Part shown: positions 60,637 through 64,000 of the stretch, piece by piece | Position numbering within the stretch: the stretch's first letter is position 1 | How the letters are laid out: every line of letters starts with the position of its first letter | Assembly (NCBI RefSeq): GCF_013409345.1 | Contig: NZ_JACCBB010000001.1 | Location: forward strand, 2,170,001 to 2,234,000 | Reading direction: 5' to 3' | Length of the DNA stretch: 64,000 nucleotides | Source: Kineococcus aurantiacus | Lineage (GTDB): Bacteria > Actinomycetota > Actinomycetes > Actinomycetales > Kineococcaceae | Translations under genes and position numbers: made by a program | Notes under the pieces: model-generated | What the model saw: the letters and a program-made list of their open reading frames with translations, nothing else | Told to the model about the DNA's origin: nothing | Database searches by the model: none

Positions 60637-61068
60637 CTACCGACTCTCAGCCCACCCGCGCCGCCGCACTAGAGCTCGAACAGCCAGAACCCCCAGGTTC
60701 ACCACTGCCACGTACCCAGCCACCAGGCCACCGAGCACGGCCGCGGCCACCAGCCACAGCGCGTCCTCCAAGGCCAGCGGCGGCAACGTGCCCACCACAA
60801 AGGCCGCCCAGACCAGCGCAGGCCCCCACCAAGGGTGGATGCCCAGGTGCGCCACCACGCTCACCACGGCCACAGCTGCGCCGCCCCCGACCACTGTCCC
60901 GACGGGTACCTCAGAGCCGGCCCATCCTGACGCGCTCACGAAGGCGTAGCCGCAGACGCCACCGACCAAGGCGGCAAGCACCCACCACCCGATCTGCCCC
61001 AGGAGGGGCCAGCGCCGCGTCGGCGGCAGGAAGAAGCTGTTGCTGCGCTGGCCGTCGCTCGGGTGCAC
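60637..61068 (-). CDS. four-helix membrane protein
   Basis: A 143-aa integral membrane protein with four hydrophobic helices: GWWVLAALVGGVCGYAFVSA, GTVVGGGAAVAVVSVVAHLG, GPALVWAAFVVGTLPPLALE and ALWLVAAAVLGGLVAGYVAVV. The short C-terminus is basic. GTG 61068 is preferred (GTGATGAG upstream); a TTG at 61089 is the alternative. Family unknown. Confidence 0.65.
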   Translation of the reverse strand: MHPSDGQRSNSFFLPPTRRWPLLGQIGWWVLAALVGGVCGYAFVSASGWAGSEVPVGTVVGGGAAVAVVSVVAHLGIHPWWGPALVWAAFVVGTLPPLALEDALWLVAAAVLGGLVAGYVAVVNLGVLAVRALVRRRGWAESR

Positions 61069-61175
61069 CTCATCACCCTGCCTGCCCAACGATCAGCTAC
61101 AGAGATAGTGATGGGATCGGGACCCACTCGGAGCAACGAGCAACGCCTGCTGCGTGCGCATCGACGCGGCCAGCA

Positions 61176-61280
61176 ACCTTGCGGTCATCCCGCGGTGCGC
61201 GCAGCGCACGGTCATCCCGCGTTGTGCGCGCTGTTGCTGGGGGTCGGTGACGTCGCGGTCTCGCCGATGAGCGAGTGATC
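61176..61280. repeat. dispersed intergenic repeat, copy 6 (cores plus module B)
   Basis: CTTGCGGTCATCCCGCG, then GCGCACGGTCATCCCGCG, then GTCGGTGACGTCGCGGTCT followed by CGCCGATGAGCGAGTGATC. The interval 61069-61383 contains no gene. Confidence 0.7.
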
Positions 61281-61383
61281 GCCAGGCCGCTGACTTTGCA
61301 CCCAAGGTGCCCCCGTCTTCACCGCGGATGGATCACGTCGCGGTGGTAGCGGGTGTTTCGGTGCATCGGGGATCGGAGGGTCG

Positions 61384-61758
61384 TCAGGGTGGCGGACTCA
61401 CCGCTACGGCCGGCTCCCGCCCGCCGTCCAGGAGGGCGCGGGTGCCTAGGGGCTCGGCGAGCTCCAGCACGTAGGGAGCGCCAGGGTGGCCCTCGCAGTG
61501 GCCGGACATCCCAGCGGCGCGGACTCGGACGGTGATGACCACCGCCTCGCGCTGGTAGTCCACCTCGGGCTCCTCGATGCGGCCCTCAGGTGACTGCCCG
61601 CTGGCACAGGCCGTCTCGCTCACGAGCAGGGACAGCGTCGTGTCGGAGGGCTCGGGCGCCTCGGTCAGGCTCCAGGTCGCCACCGATGCCGAGGCGCACC
61701 CGCAGAGTCCGGCGGTCAGCAGGCCGACTCCTGCTGCCCTGGCCGGCTGTCTGCGCAC
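61384..61758 (-). CDS. putative lipoprotein
   Basis: A 124-aa exported protein. The signal (RAAGVGLLTAGLCGC) ends in an LCGC-type lipobox. The mature part starts ASASVATWSLTEAPEPSD and has a beta-rich middle (YQREAVVITVRVRAAG) with two cysteines (SETACASGQ, GHCEGHPG). It resembles small actinobacterial lipoproteins of unknown function. Monocistronic, between repeat copies. Confidence 0.72.
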   Translation of the reverse strand: MRRQPARAAGVGLLTAGLCGCASASVATWSLTEAPEPSDTTLSLLVSETACASGQSPEGRIEEPEVDYQREAVVITVRVRAAGMSGHCEGHPGAPYVLELAEPLGTRALLDGGREPAVAVSPPP

Positions 61759-61811
61759 GGATGCACGGTACGGGCAGCGATCGGCACGCAGGTGAACAAC
61801 ATCTGACTTCG

Positions 61812-61868
61812 TCGCCCTGCGGGCGCGATCACGGCTGGCTGCGGACGTCCGCTCCTGTCGATGACACG
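61812..61868. repeat. dispersed intergenic repeat, copy 7
   Basis: CGCCCTGCGGGCGCGATCAC then GGCTGGC, and GTCGATGACAC further on; a degenerate copy of modules A and B. Confidence 0.5.
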
Positions 61869-61884
61869 GTGCGGAAGAGGGTCG

Positions 61885-62127
61885 ATGCTGGCAGACACGG
61901 CTACCGACCTGTGCCCCCGTCCCCTCTCACAAGACGACGCGACAGCGCTGATCGGCGTCTTGGCCGTGCTGCAAGGACACGTCCTCAGCCACGAGCTCGA
62001 CGGCGATGTGGCTGCCCGCTTGCGTCGTCGAGTCGGGGTGGATGGTGGAGACGCGGAGTTGGAAGCAGCGCTCGACAACCTCGATCAGCGCCTACGGCAT
62101 GCACTCGAGGAGTACGACGAGCTTTGA
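61885..62127 (+). CDS. small hypothetical protein
   Basis: An 80-aa acidic, helical protein: LSQDDATALIGVLAVLQGHV, LDGDVAARLRRRVGVDGGDA, then ELEAALDNLDQRLRHALEEY. ATG 61885 follows GAAGAGGG at good spacing. I do not recognise the family; the helical, charged form suggests a binding or immunity-type partner, but there is no direct evidence. Confidence 0.55.
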   Translation: MLADTATDLCPRPLSQDDATALIGVLAVLQGHVLSHELDGDVAARLRRRVGVDGGDAELEAALDNLDQRLRHALEEYDEL

Positions 62128-62160
62128 GCGCCGCGCTGACGCCAGCTCGAGCATCATCTG

Positions 62161-62245
62161 ATCATGGCGCCCTGCGGGCGACCTCACGGTCACGGCGCTG
62201 GCCAGGACGTCGTCGACCGTCTGCACACGTCGACGAGCGGTCCAC
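62161..62245. repeat. dispersed intergenic repeat, copy 8 (module A)
   Basis: CGCCCTGCGGGCGACCTCAC, then GGTCACGGCGCTGGCCAGGA and CGTCGTCGACC. The part from 62180 nearly matches 59281 onward. Confidence 0.7.
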
Positions 62246-62308
62246 CCGGGGATCCACCTGATCACCGATCGAGTGGACCCCGCCTCGCCGCACTGGGACC
62301 GTCGCTCC

Positions 62309-62770
62309 ATGACACGGGCCGCGACTGCGACGGAGCAGGGGTGCACCTTCTGCGCCATCGCCGCACACGAGGCCGAGGCCAGCACGGTGCACGAGGACGA
62401 GACCGTCGTGGCCTTCATGGACCTCCACCCCGTCACCCCCGGGCACCTCCTGGTCGTCCCGCGCCACCACGCGGTCGGCCTGGAAGACCTGGACGAGACC
62501 ACGGGTGGTCACGTCTGGGCAGTGGCTCACGACCTGGCCCGCACCCTGCGCCGTTCGACGTTCCGGCCCGAGGGGATCAACTTCTTCCTGTGCGACGGCG
62601 AGGTCGCCTTCCAGACGGTCTTCCACCTCCACCTGCACGTCCTGCCCCGCTACACCGGAGACGGCTGGTCCGTCGAGAACCTCCCCGGGACGCTGGACCG
62701 GGACAGGCGACTCCTGGACAGCGACGCCCACGAGATCAAGGCCGCCGCTGCCCGCCTCACGGGCGACTGA
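62309..62770 (+). CDS. HIT family nucleotide hydrolase/transferase
   Basis: A 153-aa histidine-triad protein. The zinc/start motif CTFCAIAA, the GHLLVVPRHHAVGLEDLDE segment and the triad HLHLHVLPR (His106-x-His108-x-His110) are intact. HIT enzymes hydrolyse AMP or dinucleotide conjugates. ATG 62309 matches the usual HIT start; GTG 62273 would extend it. It stands alone among repeat copies. Confidence 0.92.
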   Translation: MTRAATATEQGCTFCAIAAHEAEASTVHEDETVVAFMDLHPVTPGHLLVVPRHHAVGLEDLDETTGGHVWAVAHDLARTLRRSTFRPEGINFFLCDGEVAFQTVFHLHLHVLPRYTGDGWSVENLPGTLDRDRRLLDSDAHEIKAAAARLTGD

Positions 62771-62816
62771 CCGTCCGGTGCCTGGGGACTCGTCGACCCG
62801 TCCGGAGTCGTGGCGC

Positions 62817-62846
62817 GTCGCGGCGACGTCACGGTCGTGGCCGCCA
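62817..62846. repeat. dispersed intergenic repeat, copy 9 (core)
   Basis: GCGGCGACGTCACGGTCGTG then GCCGCC; core of module A only. Confidence 0.5.
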
Positions 62847-62860
62847 CCTACGGTGGAGTC

Positions 62861-63249
62861 GTGAGTCGTGAACCGGCGTGCACCAGCGGGTTGACGCTGC
62901 ACGTCGACCCGCACGTCCCTGCTGCCGGCACACCGGGCCCGGGCGACACCAGTGACGCCGACGACGAGCAGCTGCGCGTCCTGAGGGACCGCTTGGCCCA
63001 GCCGGTCGTCAGTTCCCTGCTGACACCGATCGAGCTGCAGCAGCTGAGCGTGCACTGGGACCAGGACAGGACCAGCGGGGACACGTGGGTGCGGGTGGTG
63101 GCCTGCGACGAGGTGTTCCAGGACCGGCTCACCTCCCCGACCTGCAGCTGTGCGCGGCTCGGCTGGCGGACCACCTGCAGGACTGGATCGCTGAGAGCCG
63201 CTTCGGGTGGGGTCAGCGACGTACCACCCGCTGCACGCTCCCGGCGTGA
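62861..63249 (+). pseudogene. hypothetical gene split by a frameshift
   Basis: From GTG 62861 the frame reads DADDEQLRVLRDRLAQPVVS, then SLLTPIELQQLSVHWDQDRT and DTWVRVVACDEVFQDRL. It then turns into nonsense, while a different frame continues HLPDLQLCAARLADHLQDWI and AESRFGWGQRRTTRCTLPA to a TGA at 63249. The switch lies at about 63124-63132 and needs one base inserted. Both parts look clearly coding, so this is one gene with a recent frameshift or a sequence error. Family unknown. Confidence 0.65.
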
Positions 63250-63315
63250 CCGCAGGAACCACGACGGAGCAGGGCTGCGACGGAGCAGGACAGCCCCGCG
63301 GGCGGTCGTGGTCCG

Positions 63316-63348
63316 CCGCGGGCGACGTCACGGTCACGGCCTCCACCG
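63316..63348. repeat. dispersed intergenic repeat, copy 10 (core)
   Basis: CCGCGGGCGACGTCACGGTC then ACGGC, between the frameshifted gene and the TPR gene. Confidence 0.5.
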
Positions 63349-63412
63349 GGCGTCCGCGCAGTTGGCCGAGTCAGGTCCGCTCCAGCACCGGAGCCCCGGC
63401 AGACTGCTCCTC

Positions 63413-64000
63413 GTGGACGAGGACCTCGAGGCACGCCTGCGTGCCGCGCTGGCCGACACGGGCACCGACCCGGGCATCGACACCGACGAGCTCGTCGGGC
63501 TCGGCTGCGACTTGGCCGACGCCGGCCACCAGCGGCAGGCGCTGACCTGCTTCCAGCGCGCGGTGGCGCTGGGCAGTCAGTGGGTGTGGTTCAACGTGGG
63601 CAACACCCTGCGCGAGCTGCAGCGCCCCACCGAAGCCGTCGAGGCCTACCACCAGGCCATCGCCGCCGGCGAAACCGATGCCTGGCTCAACCTCGGGCAC
63701 GTCCTGGAGGGCCTGGGCGACCTGGCCGGGGCGATGGACGCCTACCGCGGCGCGGCAGTCCGAGGTGAACAACCCGAGGGGTACGTGCAGCTGGCCCACC
63801 TGCTGCACGAGCAGGGGGAACCGGAGCAGGCCGGTGCCGCCTTGGCGCGGGCGGTGGAGAGCGGGTACCTGCCAGCCGTCGCGCTGGCTGCGCGCTGGCG
63901 CTGGGAACGCACGCGAGACACCACCGACCCGGTCCTGGAGGAGCAGCTGCGTGCGGGGGCCGGCGTGGACGGATCGGCTCGCGCGGACCTGGCCGCACTG
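63413..64000 (+). CDS. tetratricopeptide-repeat protein, 3' end outside the window
   Basis: An open frame runs to the window end (196 codons seen). It carries at least three TPR/SEL1-like helical pairs: ALTCFQRAVALGSQWVWFNV, GNTLRELQRPTEAVEAYHQA, DAWLNLGHVLEGLGDLAGAM, and YVQLAHLLHEQGEPEQAGAA. The N-terminus (DEDLEARLRAALADTGTDPG) is helical. GTG 63413 is the likely start, although the frame is open further upstream. TPR proteins mediate protein binding; the partner is unknown. Confidence 0.8.
   Translation, partial: MDEDLEARLRAALADTGTDPGIDTDELVGLGCDLADAGHQRQALTCFQRAVALGSQWVWFNVGNTLRELQRPTEAVEAYHQAIAAGETDAWLNLGHVLEGLGDLAGAMDAYRGAAVRGEQPEGYVQLAHLLHEQGEPEQAGAALARAVESGYLPAVALAARWRWERTRDTTDPVLEEQLRAGAGVDGSARADLAAL

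Overview
The window is very GC-rich, uses many GTG starts, and has third codon positions that are almost all G or C. Together with the families present (MpaB/DUF2236 oxygenases, SpoIIE-type phosphatases, a cell-wall-binding-repeat-2 protein, DUF1275, DUF6461) this points to a free-living aerobic actinobacterium. A Kineococcus-like Kineosporiales member is my best guess, but that is inference only. I saw no rRNA, tRNA, CRISPR array, phage gene or transposase.

1-8.0 kb: the end of a peptide ABC uptake operon (dppA-B-C order, minus strand), a DUF1275 membrane protein, an SDR, phosphoglucomutase (pgm), an S4 RNA-binding protein and an MpaB-type oxygenase. 8.0-16.8 kb: a MerR regulator divergent from an SDR with a clear MerR-type promoter between them, a PAS/PP2C phosphatase, an SGNH esterase plus aldo/keto reductase pair, glucose-6-phosphate dehydrogenase (zwf), a secreted CAP protein and an EamA exporter. 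16.9-22.2 kb: LysR, a partial riboflavin pair (ribA-ribD) preceded by a coding-like leader ORF, MarR with two operators, an exo/endonuclease-type hydrolase, and a saccharopine-dehydrogenase-like reductase under twin 19-bp palindromes. 22.5-33.2 kb: a glycine-rich membrane peptide, DUF3626, DUF4267/TetR, SDR/AraC, a secreted M43-type metalloprotease, XRE/SDR, and a small membrane peptide-LysR-SDR-quinone reductase-ABM operon. 33.2-38.0 kb: a secreted beta-helix protein, a second SpoIIE phosphatase with a decayed LuxR helix-turn-helix upstream, and a second MpaB protein.

38.0-40.8 kb is an island of visibly lower GC with one large gene: a two-pass membrane protein carrying about two dozen 12-residue repeats. 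This is the most unusual gene in the window. 40.8-53.9 kb returns to typical composition: nitrilase-type hydrolase/APC permease/LacI, an SDR, a membrane-anchored lipase-like hydrolase, Nudix, a CWB2 protein, a lipoprotein, a SulP transporter, a membrane acyltransferase and MerR.

53.9-64.0 kb is accessory in character. It has a Phd/VapC toxin-antitoxin pair, small membrane proteins and lipoproteins, TetR/SDR, DUF6461, HIT, a TPR protein running off the end, two frameshifted genes (one an unfamiliar protein of three ~105-residue repeats), and a family of short intergenic repeats seen only in 55.7-63.4 kb.

A theme of the window is oxidoreductases each coupled to a local regulator: seven SDR genes, most beside a MerR, AraC, XRE, LysR or TetR gene with recognisable operator-like dyads. 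This suggests many independently induced detoxification or redox responses rather than one pathway.
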